A stretch of 55,358 bases of DNA from an uncultured Oscillibacter sp. (GCA_910588175.1 CAJUQQ010000009.1:1-55358), one strand, 5' to 3'. Shown: positions 1-8,092, counted from the first letter of the stretch. Translations and numbers: made by a program. Notes: generated by a model from the letters alone, not told the origin.

Positions 1-925
1 AGAGCTGGAGGCCCTTTTCAAACTCCTTGGTGTAGTAGTCGAAGGGCGCGGCCCCAGGGACGAAGAGCAGGGCCTTATAGGTGACGCTGCCCTCCACGGA
101 GACGGGGACGCAGCGCTGGGGGTCGGTGTAGTCGTGGAACTTGTCCCGGTAGAATTTGTGGTACTCCTCCTGGGTGACCTCGCTCTTGGCCCTCTGCCAG
201 ATGGGCACCATGGAGTTCAGGGTTTCCACCTCGGAGTAAGTCTCATACTCCGGCTTGTCCTCTGGGGAATCCTCCTTTTTCCGGGTCTTGGAGACCTCCA
301 TGCGGATGGGGAAGCGGATATAGTCGGAGTATTTCCGCACCAGCTCTTGAAGCTTCCAGTTCTCCAGGAACTCGCCGTATTTCTCATCCTCCGTGTCGGG
401 CTTGACGTGCATGATGATGTCGGTGCCCGGGGTTTCCTTTTCGCACTCCGTGACGGTGTAGCCGTCGGCCCCGGAGGACTGCCACATATAGGCGCTCTCC
501 GCGCCGTACTTTTTCGTCACCACGGTGATGTGGTCGGCGACCATAAAGGCGGAGTAAAAGCCCACGCCGAACTGGCCGATGACGCTGGTGTCTTTGGCGT
601 CGTCCCCGATTTCCTGCTTGAACTTATAGGAGCCGGAGGAGGCGATGATGCCCAGGTTGTTTTCCAGGTCCTCCCGGTCCATCCCAATGCCGTTGTCGGA
701 GACGGTGAGGATACGCGCGTCCTTGTCCACGGAGATTTCGATTTTGAAATCCCCCCGGTCCATACCCACGGCGCTGTCGGTAAGGGCCTGGTAGCAGAGC
801 TTGTCGCAGGCGTCGCTGGCGTTGGAGATGATTTCCCGGAGGAAAATTTCCTTGTGGGTGTAAATGGAATTGATCATCAGGTCCAGGAGCCGCTTGGATT
901 CCGCTTTGAACTGTTTTTTTGCCAT
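1..925 (-). CDS. htpG: Molecular chaperone HtpG (Hsp90), N-terminal part
   Basis: ATP-dependent cytosolic Hsp90 chaperone that remodels client proteins. The visible 308 residues are the GHKL ATPase domain and the start of the middle domain. The nucleotide-site residues are in place: E31, N35 and D38 in EIISNASDACDKL, D77 in DNGIGM, and the lid motif GQFGVGFYSAF. The gene runs off the left edge of the window, so the rest of the middle domain and the C-terminal dimerisation domain are not seen. The start is the ATG at 923-925 (MAKKQFKAES), about 12 bases after an AAAGGATG ribosome binding site. It is divergent from the Zn-ribbon gene at 1100. Family assignment is secure; nothing odd is seen. 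Confidence 0.96.
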   Translation of the reverse strand, partial: MAKKQFKAESKRLLDLMINSIYTHKEIFLREIISNASDACDKLCYQALTDSAVGMDRGDFKIEISVDKDARILTVSDNGIGMDREDLENNLGIIASSGSYKFKQEIGDDAKDTSVIGQFGVGFYSAFMVADHITVVTKKYGAESAYMWQSSGADGYTVTECEKETPGTDIIMHVKPDTEDEKYGEFLENWKLQELVRKYSDYIRFPIRMEVSKTRKKEDSPEDKPEYETYSEVETLNSMVPIWQRAKSEVTQEEYHKFYRDKFHDYTDPQRCVPVSVEGSVTYKALLFVPGAAPFDYYTKEFEKGLQL

Positions 926-967
926 AATTTGGTTGCACATCCTTTTTATATTTTTCAACAACATTAA

Positions 968-996
968 AATATAGCACAGGCCCGCTGGAAAATAAA
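968..996 (-). promoter_or_regulatory. Possible htpG promoter
   Basis: Read on the minus strand there is a TATATT -10 (968-973) preceded by TG plus one base (extended -10) and, 17 bases further up, a weak TTTATT -35 (991-996). The extended -10 recurs in front of dinB and the ABC exporter in this window. No CIRCE-type (HrcA) repeat is visible, which fits htpG genes that are not HrcA-controlled. Sequence match only. Confidence 0.4.
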
Positions 997-1027
997 TGAC
1001 CATTTTGTAAACTTCCGCGCAAAGCGG

Positions 1028-1056
1028 TTGTTTGTCCGCCCGGTTCCGAGTAAAAT
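1028..1056 (+). promoter_or_regulatory. Sigma-A type promoter of the Zn-ribbon gene
   Basis: TTGTTT (1028-1033), a 17-base spacer and TAAAAT (1051-1056), ending 43 bases before the start codon at 1100. Spacing is ideal and the next gene follows directly with an AAAGGAG ribosome binding site. Confidence 0.6.
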
Positions 1057-1099
1057 GTAGGGTATCAAAAAACGACAGGACCGGCAAAGGAGATCAAGT

Positions 1100-1531
1100 A
1101 TGGGCATCTTCCAGAGGATTGGCGGCGCGCTTGCCCGCTTCATGTACGGACGCAACGGATGGGACCAGCTGAACCAGGCCTTGTTCCGGGGCTACCTGGT
1201 TCTGTGGGCCCTGGAGCTGGTGTGCTTCTTCTTCAAAAAGGGGCTGGCCGTCCGGGCGCTGGAGAGCGTGCTGCTCTTTTTGATGATTGTGATCATGTTT
1301 CGCTCGTTCTCCAAGAACCTCTCCCGGCGGCGGATGGAGAATCAGAAGTGGGTAAACTGGTACTGCGGCGTCAAGAACCGGAACGCCGGAGCCCGGGCCC
1401 GCCACGCCGACAAGGAGCACAAATACTTCACCTGCAAGAGCTGCAAGACCATCTGCCGGGTTCCGGCGGGCAAGGGGAAAATCGTCATCACCTGCCCCAA
1501 GTGCGGGGCGGAGATCAAGGCGAAGACCTGA
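1100..1531 (+). CDS. Small membrane protein with C-terminal zinc ribbon
   Basis: A 143-residue protein of unknown function. Residues about 28-70 hold two hydrophobic segments (around FRGYLVLWALELVCFFF and LLFLMIVIMF), followed by a basic stretch. The C-terminal part has two Cys pairs, CKSC and CPKC, about 20 residues apart, which is a classic zinc ribbon. This puts the ribbon on the cytoplasmic side if the basic linker stays inside. Zn-ribbon/membrane proteins of this build are frequent unnamed genes in Clostridia. The start has AAAGGAG eight bases upstream and its own promoter. It could serve as a membrane-tethered adaptor; no partner is evident from the context. Confidence 0.8.
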   Translation: MGIFQRIGGALARFMYGRNGWDQLNQALFRGYLVLWALELVCFFFKKGLAVRALESVLLFLMIVIMFRSFSKNLSRRRMENQKWVNWYCGVKNRNAGARARHADKEHKYFTCKSCKTICRVPAGKGKIVITCPKCGAEIKAKT

Positions 1532-1558
1532 GGCGGAATACGAAGGGAGGTTTCCAAT

Positions 1559-1732
1559 ATGAAGAATCACGATCCCTTTACCAGGGATGACCAAACGCGC
1601 TTCACCATGCGCATCAATTCCGATTTGTTAGAGAAAATCAAGATCGAAGCTGAAAAGAACAAGCGGTCAACCGCCAAGCAAATCGAATTTATTTTGGAGC
1701 AGTATATGACGGCGCTTCCCACAGAACAATGA
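1559..1732 (+). CDS. Arc-type ribbon-helix-helix DNA-binding protein (57 aa)
   Basis: A 57-residue protein beginning MKNHDPFTRDD. The segment TRFTMRINSDLLEKIKIEAE followed by KRSTAKQIEFILEQY fits the Arc/MetJ ribbon-helix-helix fold: a beta strand with alternating DNA-contacting residues (TRFTMRI), then two helices. Such proteins act as dimers on operator DNA and are often antitoxins or plasmid/prophage repressors. Here no toxin gene follows. A GGGAGG ribosome binding site lies just upstream, 27 bases after the stop of the Zn-ribbon gene, so the two may be co-transcribed. It is too short for many gene callers. Confidence 0.75.
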   Translation: MKNHDPFTRDDQTRFTMRINSDLLEKIKIEAEKNKRSTAKQIEFILEQYMTALPTEQ

Positions 1733-1894
1733 TGAAAAGCGGAAAGTCCTGACCCCATACAATCCAAAGGAATTTACCGCCCCAGGTGGCCGTCCACCCG
1801 TTGGCATTTAGCTGTTGTCAATCTGTTGGCAATTCCTTTTCAAATTTTTTCTTGGTGGACTGTGTGATCATATTGACAGCAGGAGGTTGTTCAA

Positions 1895-2101
1895 ATGCCA
1901 AACGCGCCGCGCAAGAAGCTTCAATACGGCTTGCGAATCTCTTCCGAAATCATGGACAAGCTAAAGTATATTGCAGACCGCTCCGGCCGTTCTGCCAATA
2001 AAGAAATTGAACAGCTCATCATCCAGCACATTGAGACATGGGAAAAAGCGCATGGCCCTATCTTGTTTGACGATGGGTTCGTTCCCCGTTCAAGATCGTA
2101 A
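1895..2101 (+). CDS. Arc-type ribbon-helix-helix DNA-binding protein (68 aa)
   Basis: A 68-residue protein with the same fold as the gene at 1559: a strand (KLQYGLRIS), helix 1 (SEIMDKLKYIADRSG) and helix 2 (RSANKEIEQLIIQHIETWE). The C-terminal dozen residues are probably disordered. The ribosome binding site AGGAGG is well placed. The protein is not closely similar to its neighbour beyond the fold, so recent duplication is unlikely. No toxin, integrase or replication gene accompanies the pair. Likely function is DNA binding; the target is unknown. The gene ends just before the structured repeat at 2116. Confidence 0.75.
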   Translation: MPNAPRKKLQYGLRISSEIMDKLKYIADRSGRSANKEIEQLIIQHIETWEKAHGPILFDDGFVPRSRS

Positions 2102-2115
2102 TCACTGTCGAAAAA

Positions 2116-2148
2116 GAAAGCGCGGCAGTTTTCAAACTGCCGCGCCAG
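2116..2148 (+). repeat. Left hairpin flanking the 162-bp repeat (inverted partner at 2304)
   Basis: A 33-bp sequence that forms its own GC-rich hairpin (CGCGGCAG / CTGCCGCG around TTTTCAAA). Its reverse complement recurs at 2304-2336 with one internal base pair swapped (A:T here, G:C there), so pairing is kept in both. The two copies bracket the 162-bp repeat in opposite orientation. Confidence 0.8.
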
Positions 2149-2306
2149 CTTGTCAAAAAAGCAGCAGCAGAAAGCGGACGGAAAGGAAAAGAGCTACGAG
2201 AGAAACCCATCAGGGGTTTCTCTCGTTTTCAATCAGAAGTTTTCGGAGCTTCATCGAAGCTCCGAAAACTTGCGCAGGCTGGCGAACATACGGTTTCGAC
2301 AGCCTG
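2145..2306 (-). repeat. 162-bp structured dispersed repeat, copy 1
   Basis: Matches 41258-41419 and the fragment at 55306-55358 in reversed orientation. Read on the minus strand it starts CAGGCTGTCGAAA and ends TTTTTTGACAAGCTGG. Inside are a near-palindrome (CAGGCTG ... CAGCCTG), a 16-bp perfect stem with a three-base loop (arms 2237-2252 and 2256-2271), and an 11-bp stem GAGAGAAACCC / GGGTTTCTCTC. The outer ends are imperfectly complementary (TGTC plus an A-run against a T-run plus GACA). It contains no convincing ORF. It could be a non-autonomous mobile element or a structured transcript or terminator element. Confidence 0.85.
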
Positions 2307-2336
2307 GCGCGGCGGTTTGAAAACCGCCGCGCTTTC
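2304..2336 (-). repeat. Right hairpin flanking the 162-bp repeat; possible terminator
   Basis: The inverted partner of 2116-2148. GCGCGGCGG / CCGCCGCGC pairs around TTTGAAAA. On the plus strand the hairpin is followed by CTTTCTT, so it could end plus-strand transcription from the ribbon-helix-helix genes. It ends one base before the stop codon of the ZIP transporter (2337). Confidence 0.7.
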
Positions 2337-3104
2337 TTATCCCAAAGCCACGTCCAGCACCATCATAATGAGAAACCCACCGACAAAGCCGCAGGTTCCC
2401 GCCCGGCTGTGGGCCTGGGGCACCAGCTCCTCCACCACCACGTACAGCATCGCTCCGGCGGCAAAGCTCAGAAGCCAGGGCATCATGGGATGGGCCCAGG
2501 CGGCGATCAGCACCACCAGGATGCCGAACACCGGCTCCACCGCACCGGACAGCATCCCGCCGGTGAAGGCTTTCAGCCGTCCCCGGCCCTCCTGCCGCAG
2601 AGGCAGCGCCACCGCCGCCCCCTCCGGGAAGTTCTGGATGCCGATGCCCAGAGCCAGGGCCACGGCTCCCGCAGCTCCCTCCCCCGCCGCAGCCAGGGCG
2701 AACGCCAGCCCCACCGCCATGCCCTCCGGCACGTTATGTAGAGTGATGGCCGTCATCAGCAGCGTGTTCTGCCGCCAGGCGTCGTTGACTTCCTTTTCCC
2801 GCCGCAGACGGGGCAGCAGCGCGTCCAGCGCCGCCAGAAACACCACTCCCAGCAGCATCCCCGCCGCCGCCGGGAGCCACCCGGGGACCTTCCCCTCCTC
2901 CGACGCCTGATCAATCGCGGGAAGCAGCAGGCTCCACACAGAAGCCGCCGTCATCACCCCGGCGGCAAAGCCCAGCATTGCCTTTTGAAACCGGGGCTTT
3001 GGCTCCCCGGAGAGAAAAAATACCATGGCGGCGCCCAAGGTGGTCATCAGAAAGGTGAAACCCGTACCCAGGGCGGCCCAGCCAAGAGACCGCAGCATAC
3101 GCAT
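2337..3104 (-). CDS. ZIP-family divalent metal transporter
   Basis: A 255-residue polytopic membrane protein that should carry Zn2+ or another divalent metal into the cell. The family's metal-site motifs are present: HNVPEG at about residues 123-128 in one helix and QNFPEG at about 157-162 in the next, with EELVPQAHS near the C-terminus. About eight hydrophobic segments are visible, and length matches bacterial ZupT/GufA-type members. A variable loop at about 60-75 separates helices 2 and 3. The start is taken as the ATG at 3104, with AAGG six bases upstream; a TTG directly before it is the alternative. The gene stands alone, convergent with the ribbon-helix-helix genes and downstream of the XRE regulator's terminator. 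Substrate is not determined by sequence. Confidence 0.88.
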   Translation of the reverse strand: MRMLRSLGWAALGTGFTFLMTTLGAAMVFFLSGEPKPRFQKAMLGFAAGVMTAASVWSLLLPAIDQASEEGKVPGWLPAAAGMLLGVVFLAALDALLPRLRREKEVNDAWRQNTLLMTAITLHNVPEGMAVGLAFALAAAGEGAAGAVALALGIGIQNFPEGAAVALPLRQEGRGRLKAFTGGMLSGAVEPVFGILVVLIAAWAHPMMPWLLSFAAGAMLYVVVEELVPQAHSRAGTCGFVGGFLIMMVLDVALG

Positions 3105-3205
3105 CAACGCCTTATTTTTGATTCGGGCCCCGGCAGACCGGGAGCGCCCGTATACCAGTATAAGCCGCCGCGCCGGGAGAGGTGCCTCCGCACTTCGGTG
3201 AACGA

Positions 3206-3235
3206 TAAAAAACGGGACTGCCTCCGCAGTCCCGT
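3206..3235 (-). terminator. Rho-independent terminator of the membrane XRE regulator
   Basis: On the minus strand a 10-bp perfect stem (ACGGGACTGC / GCAGTCCCGT, loop GGAG) is followed directly by TTTTTT. It begins 7 bases past the stop codon at 3242. Confidence 0.9.
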
Positions 3236-3241
3236 TTCCGA

Positions 3242-4600
3242 TTATGACCCAATATCAGAGCAGATGGCGGACCCGTCCGCCAGCATCCACCCGCCGGGGT
3301 AGACGTCCGCAGTGTCCACATCCAGGCTGGCCAGCTCCTTCCAGCCTCCGTCCAGGCCAATGGCCCCGCCGGACCGAACCGCCGTGCGGCCATAAATGTC
3401 CCTCATGACCACCGCCACCTGGAACACGTCCCCGGCCTCCGCCGGAACCTCATGGGGTGGAAAATAGAAGGTGAGGTACGAATAACCTCTGACGCCGCCT
3501 CCGTAGTTTGTCCGGAGTCGGTCCAGGGCCTTCCACTGCGCCCCGGTGAGCACGCTGCTCTCCTCCTCCACGATTCCCGCTTCCACAGAAAACACCGCCC
3601 AGTCCACCAGTTTCTTGTTTTTAAACAGGCCCACCCGCAGGGTTTCCAGCTCCGCTTTGGGAATGGGATTTTCTGTGAGCTCCGGCCTGGTGCCGTCGGG
3701 ATTCCAATCCAGATAACCCCATACCCCCTCTGTCTTCGCCAGGACAAAGGTCTCGTTTTCCACCGGCTTATAGTGCAGGTCGTAATGTGTCCGCACCTCC
3801 GGGAAGCTCTGGCCGTACAGTCCCGTATAGTGATCCAACACCTGGGTCTGGCGGGTCCCGTCGGGGTAGACAAACGCCACGCTGATGGAGATGTCCTCCG
3901 CCAGCCCGCACTCCAAATCCGCCGCGAACCGCTGGCCCTCCTTCTGCTCCGCCTGGACGGCGGGAGACGGATAGCCGCCGCTTACCGTGTAAAACTCCGC
4001 TGTCATGCCCTCCGCATAGTTTTTCGGCACGGCGTAAACCTGGAAGAAGGCTTGGCTGATGGAGGGGTCCGCACCCAACAGCGTGGCGGCGTAGTCAGCG
4101 GTGACGGCGTTCTGCTCCCGCAGCAGCTCCTCCACCCGGCTGGAAATGCCGTTGATCTGGCTGTTTACGCTCCCCTCCACCCGGGTGATGGCGGCTTGGA
4201 GCTGGGAGTCATTCCTGGTCAGCTGCTCCAATCTCAGGTAAAAGCCGCAGAGCGCCGCGCAGAGGCACACCGCCGCTGCGGCCCCAAAGAGCTTCACCGC
4301 CGTCCTGCCGCAGGGGGACAGCCAGGCTTTCGGCGCGTACCGGGCGGCGATTTCCTCCGCCAGGGTCAATTGCTCCTCGCTCAGTTCCCCGCCGCCCGGA
4401 GCGGCCTCCACCCCCAGCAGCCAGCCCACGGACACGCCGAACAGGCGGCTGAGAGCCACTAGCTTCTCTACTTCCGGCAGGGCGCTGTCGGATTCCCACT
4501 TATAAATGGACTGCCGGGATACGCCCAGCTTCTCCCCCAAAGCCTCCTGAGAGAGACCGAGCTCCTTTCGCTTCTGGGCCACACGCCGGCCGGTTGTCAT
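3242..4600 (-). CDS. Membrane-anchored XRE-family regulator
   Basis: A 452-residue protein. Residues about 6-60 form an XRE helix-turn-helix (RRVAQKRKELGLSQEALGEK, then VSRQSIYKWESDSALPEVEK). A linker leads to one transmembrane segment at about 104-123, then a short coiled coil (about 124-165) and a roughly 280-residue C-terminal region that should lie outside the membrane. The build is that of a one-component regulator which senses outside the cell and binds DNA inside, or of an XRE protein that keeps its operator at the membrane. The C-terminal region matches no family I recognise. The start is the ATG at 4600 with AAAGGAGG upstream; a longer in-frame extension to 4714 lacks a ribosome binding site. 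The gene has its own terminator. Confidence 0.82.
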   Translation of the reverse strand: MTTGRRVAQKRKELGLSQEALGEKLGVSRQSIYKWESDSALPEVEKLVALSRLFGVSVGWLLGVEAAPGGGELSEEQLTLAEEIAARYAPKAWLSPCGRTAVKLFGAAAAVCLCAALCGFYLRLEQLTRNDSQLQAAITRVEGSVNSQINGISSRVEELLREQNAVTADYAATLLGADPSISQAFFQVYAVPKNYAEGMTAEFYTVSGGYPSPAVQAEQKEGQRFAADLECGLAEDISISVAFVYPDGTRQTQVLDHYTGLYGQSFPEVRTHYDLHYKPVENETFVLAKTEGVWGYLDWNPDGTRPELTENPIPKAELETLRVGLFKNKKLVDWAVFSVEAGIVEEESSVLTGAQWKALDRLRTNYGGGVRGYSYLTFYFPPHEVPAEAGDVFQVAVVMRDIYGRTAVRSGGAIGLDGGWKELASLDVDTADVYPGGWMLADGSAICSDIGS

Positions 4601-4714
4601 AGAGCATCCCTCCTTTGCAGGTCTCATCATAGCGGGACAGGGCGGGGATGTTCCACCAACTTTCGGCTTTCTTTCTGCTAACCACAGGTTTACATTCCCG
4701 GAAAACAGGCCCAT

Positions 4715-7700
4715 TCAGCGCTTCCCGGACAGCTTGGCCCGTCTGACGGCAGGCGCTTGCACCTGCACCGCCTGCGCAATGATGTGATAGGCGTCCTGCC
4801 GCTGCTCCTCCGGTATACGGCCCTCCATATAACAGGAAATGGCCGCCTGGAGCGCCTTGCGGGTCACGTGATTTTTCTCCGGCTCACAGCGGTTCAAGAC
4901 CATCTGTGCCAGCAGCGCGTGAACGGGAGCGTCCTGGCCGTGGAGCCGCGCCCACTCCCGCACATCGGCGGCAAACGCGGCGTCTTCCTTTGCGGAAGGA
5001 CCGCCGGTTAATGTGAGCCGCTTACAATTTCCGAACCATCCGCGCTCCCAAGCCCGCAGGAGGTTCGACTTTCTGGAAGAGTAGTTTATATCTAAGAAAT
5101 TCTCCAGCCATATATTCTCGCCTTCCATCTGATGATTGATCTGCACTCTAAAAATTTCGATAAATTCCTCCTTTGTCAAGGGTTCCGTATAGGTTCCGAT
5201 CTGTATCTCCTTAAAAAGCGCGTCCCAAACAACATATTCATAAAAAGCTTCTTCTTGGGAAATAAGCGCCATGACAAAATAGTGTTGGTTTCCCTCAAGT
5301 GTAAAAAAACCAAATCTGGTCTGTGACAATTGGCCTTTCGTATCCACAATTTCATGGCGGACTATCAGCTTCGGCGTATAATTTACTAAACTAGAAATTT
5401 TTGAAATTTCCTGCATGCTCTCTTTTTGTAAATCCTTTCCGCCCAAACGGTAGTGAAATTTTAGAGGAAGTGCCTGACCAAATGAATATGCCTCCAGACC
5501 CAGCCGGTCTTCCGTCTGGATAAGCGGTATTTCCTGCTTGCAGTTTAAAACGCTGATAAACTCCGCCAATTGCATTAGAATACTCCACCTAGCTTCGCAG
5601 TCAACCTTGTGCTCATTCAGATACCCGGTTATCCCGTTCGCCCACTTTTGCACAAGCTCCGGATCCCGTTTGAAATATGGCCATCCTCTGATAGATGCGA
5701 ATCGCTCCAAAAAGCTCGGAAAGTCCGGAAGGTCCGGCACCAAAAGCAGCAGATCGTCCCAGGAGCCATCCTCACAATACAGCAGCCACCGCACCGTGTT
5801 GACGCACCTCATTCCGCCCTCGCGCAACCACTGCTCCGCTCTCTGCCGGAGGCGGTCCTTGTACTCCACGCTGGACATCATGGCTTCCAGCTCCTTGCCC
5901 AGCCGCATCTCCGCGTCTTCCCGCAGCACATCCTCCAGGAGGGACCAGACGTTCTTTTCACAGTCCGGCAGCAGCCGGACATCGTCCGCCATAATCCGAA
6001 GCGCAAGGCCCAAATTTTGATGCATGGGCGGGAAGAGCTCCTTTGTATTCAGGATCTTCTTCACAAACTGGCTGGCGTCAAAGCGGCCGGTGCCGGACTG
6101 GCCGCCGAACAGCGCCGCGCATAGCAGGATGATCTCCCGCCAGCGGGCCGAGGAGATGTAGTCCTTCAGCAGCAGACCGCTCTGGGCAATCCGCCGTTTG
6201 AACTCGATGGCGGCGAAATACTCCTCGAACGTCAAGTGCAGGAAGCCAAAAAGATTCTTGCCGTTCTCGTCCTGCCCCTTCTCCGCGAAGATGCCGGTCT
6301 CCTGGCGGATGAAGTCAATGAACTGCCGGCATTCCTTTCTCAATTTCAGCAGGGAATACTCCCGGCCGTCGAAAAGCTCCTGGTAGTATGTCAGGAATTG
6401 CCGCTGAAAATCGTCCTCGGGAATCAGGCCGTTGGCGTAGTTCTCATGAATGTAAAACGCCACCCGGGACAGCAGCTCAATGAGGATTTCCCGGTCCAGG
6501 ATGGCCTCCGCGCTTTCCACCCGCCGGTTGATCCAGTGCTGCAAAAAGGTCTCGGCGCAGATGTCGTACAGCTCCACCCGCTTGTTGGGCAGACGGCCTC
6601 CCTGCAAATGAATCAGGGTAATGATGGTCAGCAGCAGCGGATTGGTGGCCAGCCGCTTCACCGAGCTGTTTTTCTCTATCGCGTCAATCAAACTCTGGGC
6701 CGCCTTCCGGGCCGCCTCCCGTTTTTCCTCCTCGCTTTTGCCGTCGTCGGTGTTCTCCTCCACGGCCATGTGCCATTGAAACACAAACTCGTTGATCTTC
6801 TCGTCGCTCAAGGGCTCCAGCCGGCAGGTGGAGAAGATTCCATGGAGAGCGGCGTCGTGATAGCCCACAATGCGGGAGGTGATAAAATAGATATACTGGG
6901 GATTGGCGAACACAAACCGGTTGACCTCCTCCACCACCCGAACTCTCAGCGGGGTGTCGGCGATCTCGTCCAGGCCGTCCATCAGGAACACCAGGGAGCG
7001 CTCCCGCCGCGCCACGCCGAACAGCGCCTCCTTATGCTGGAAAAACGTCTGCTGGAGATACTCCGCAATGCCCTTCCGGCTCGTCTGGTAGAAGCGGGAA
7101 TAGTCCGCCAGCCGGAAATACAGGGGAATAAAGCCGGACAGCACCCCCTGAGACCGGTTCTCCGGAGAGGAGAGATCGAAGGCAATCTTTTTCAGCAGCG
7201 TGGTCTTTCCACAGCCCGGGTCTCCCAAGAATACATTGAAGCGGCTGCGGAACACCGCCGACGCCAGGTCAAAGTCCCTCCTGCCGTTCAGATCGGTCCC
7301 GTCCTGCCTCGCGCAGTCCAGGTTTACAAAGACATCCGACATCTTCATGCGGATATCCCGGGCGTTGATCCGGGGAGAAAATCCGGCGGTAAACTCGATA
7401 TAGCAGAACTGACTCCGGATCATCTGGTCGTATTCCGCCAGGGTCTTGCCGCACCATTCGGGCTGTTCCTCCCGCCGGACCGCCGTCAGCAGGGCGTCCT
7501 TCAGCAATATGAGGTCGGACCACGTGGCCGTATCGGACAGCATTGTCTCAAACATCACCGCCCGGTCCTGCTGGTCCATCAGCACCCGCAGAACCTCCAG
7601 CAGCAGTCCCTTCTCGTTCATCGTCCGGTAAAGGGTCTGCCGGTAGCCGTCCATACAGTCGCGTATGACGGCGTGGAGGAGCTTCCGCTTCTCCTCCGAC

Positions 7701-8092
7701 AATTTCAGGCCATACTCCTCTATCAGCCTCTCCGCAAACAGCTGGGCGGGAAACGGGGCCGGGGAGATCGCCATGGCCTGGGGCACCTCCAGAGAGTGGA
7801 TGCAGCGGTAAAACTTGGTTTTATCCTGCTTCAGCTCCCGGATCAGCGTCTTGGCTGTTCGGCCCGCCACGGGATCGTACCGCTCCTCATGGTCCCGAAG
7901 GGTTTGGAGGAAGGCGTCATAAAAAGCCTCCTCCGGATGATGGGGCAGAATCTTCCCGGCAAAACACTTGAGCGTATCCCACCCCTTGTCCGCTAGGTAC
8001 TGCACAGGTACGAGGGCCAGCGCCAGCGCGGCTTCGCCCGCAAGGGCTTCCGGAGCAATCGCCGCCGTGACGGCGGTCAATACTTCCTGCAT
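4715..8092 (-). CDS. NACHT-domain STAND ATPase, possible antiphage NLR-like protein
   Basis: A 1125-residue signalling NTPase. Residues 1-270 form an N-terminal effector-type region with no catalytic motif I recognise. The NACHT module follows: Walker A GDPGCGKTT at 290-298, Walker B LVFLMDGLDE at 367-376, sensor ITSR at 404-407, then LATNPLLLTI near 481 and the winged-helix segment with FGFLHLTFEEYFAA. The C-terminal ~450 residues carry no obvious LRR, TPR or WD repeat and would be the sensor. Bacterial NACHT proteins of this build are known to give phage defence; that role here is inference. The start is the ATG at 8092 after AGGAGG; the frame is open to 8389 but without a better start. Codon use and base composition change sharply to AT-rich across about 5040-5590, within the C-terminal part. 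It lies downstream of the polysaccharide operon, separated by a strong hairpin. Confidence 0.85.
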   Translation of the reverse strand: MQEVLTAVTAAIAPEALAGEAALALALVPVQYLADKGWDTLKCFAGKILPHHPEEAFYDAFLQTLRDHEERYDPVAGRTAKTLIRELKQDKTKFYRCIHSLEVPQAMAISPAPFPAQLFAERLIEEYGLKLSEEKRKLLHAVIRDCMDGYRQTLYRTMNEKGLLLEVLRVLMDQQDRAVMFETMLSDTATWSDLILLKDALLTAVRREEQPEWCGKTLAEYDQMIRSQFCYIEFTAGFSPRINARDIRMKMSDVFVNLDCARQDGTDLNGRRDFDLASAVFRSRFNVFLGDPGCGKTTLLKKIAFDLSSPENRSQGVLSGFIPLYFRLADYSRFYQTSRKGIAEYLQQTFFQHKEALFGVARRERSLVFLMDGLDEIADTPLRVRVVEEVNRFVFANPQYIYFITSRIVGYHDAALHGIFSTCRLEPLSDEKINEFVFQWHMAVEENTDDGKSEEEKREAARKAAQSLIDAIEKNSSVKRLATNPLLLTIITLIHLQGGRLPNKRVELYDICAETFLQHWINRRVESAEAILDREILIELLSRVAFYIHENYANGLIPEDDFQRQFLTYYQELFDGREYSLLKLRKECRQFIDFIRQETGIFAEKGQDENGKNLFGFLHLTFEEYFAAIEFKRRIAQSGLLLKDYISSARWREIILLCAALFGGQSGTGRFDASQFVKKILNTKELFPPMHQNLGLALRIMADDVRLLPDCEKNVWSLLEDVLREDAEMRLGKELEAMMSSVEYKDRLRQRAEQWLREGGMRCVNTVRWLLYCEDGSWDDLLLLVPDLPDFPSFLERFASIRGWPYFKRDPELVQKWANGITGYLNEHKVDCEARWSILMQLAEFISVLNCKQEIPLIQTEDRLGLEAYSFGQALPLKFHYRLGGKDLQKESMQEISKISSLVNYTPKLIVRHEIVDTKGQLSQTRFGFFTLEGNQHYFVMALISQEEAFYEYVVWDALFKEIQIGTYTEPLTKEEFIEIFRVQINHQMEGENIWLENFLDINYSSRKSNLLRAWERGWFGNCKRLTLTGGPSAKEDAAFAADVREWARLHGQDAPVHALLAQMVLNRCEPEKNHVTRKALQAAISCYMEGRIPEEQRQDAYHIIAQAVQVQAPAVRRAKLSGKR

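Noticed and set aside
6236..7996. 586-residue plus-strand open frame opposite the NACHT gene
   Set aside because: Antisense shadow of a GC-rich gene; no domain and no ribosome binding site, while the minus strand has clear NACHT motifs.
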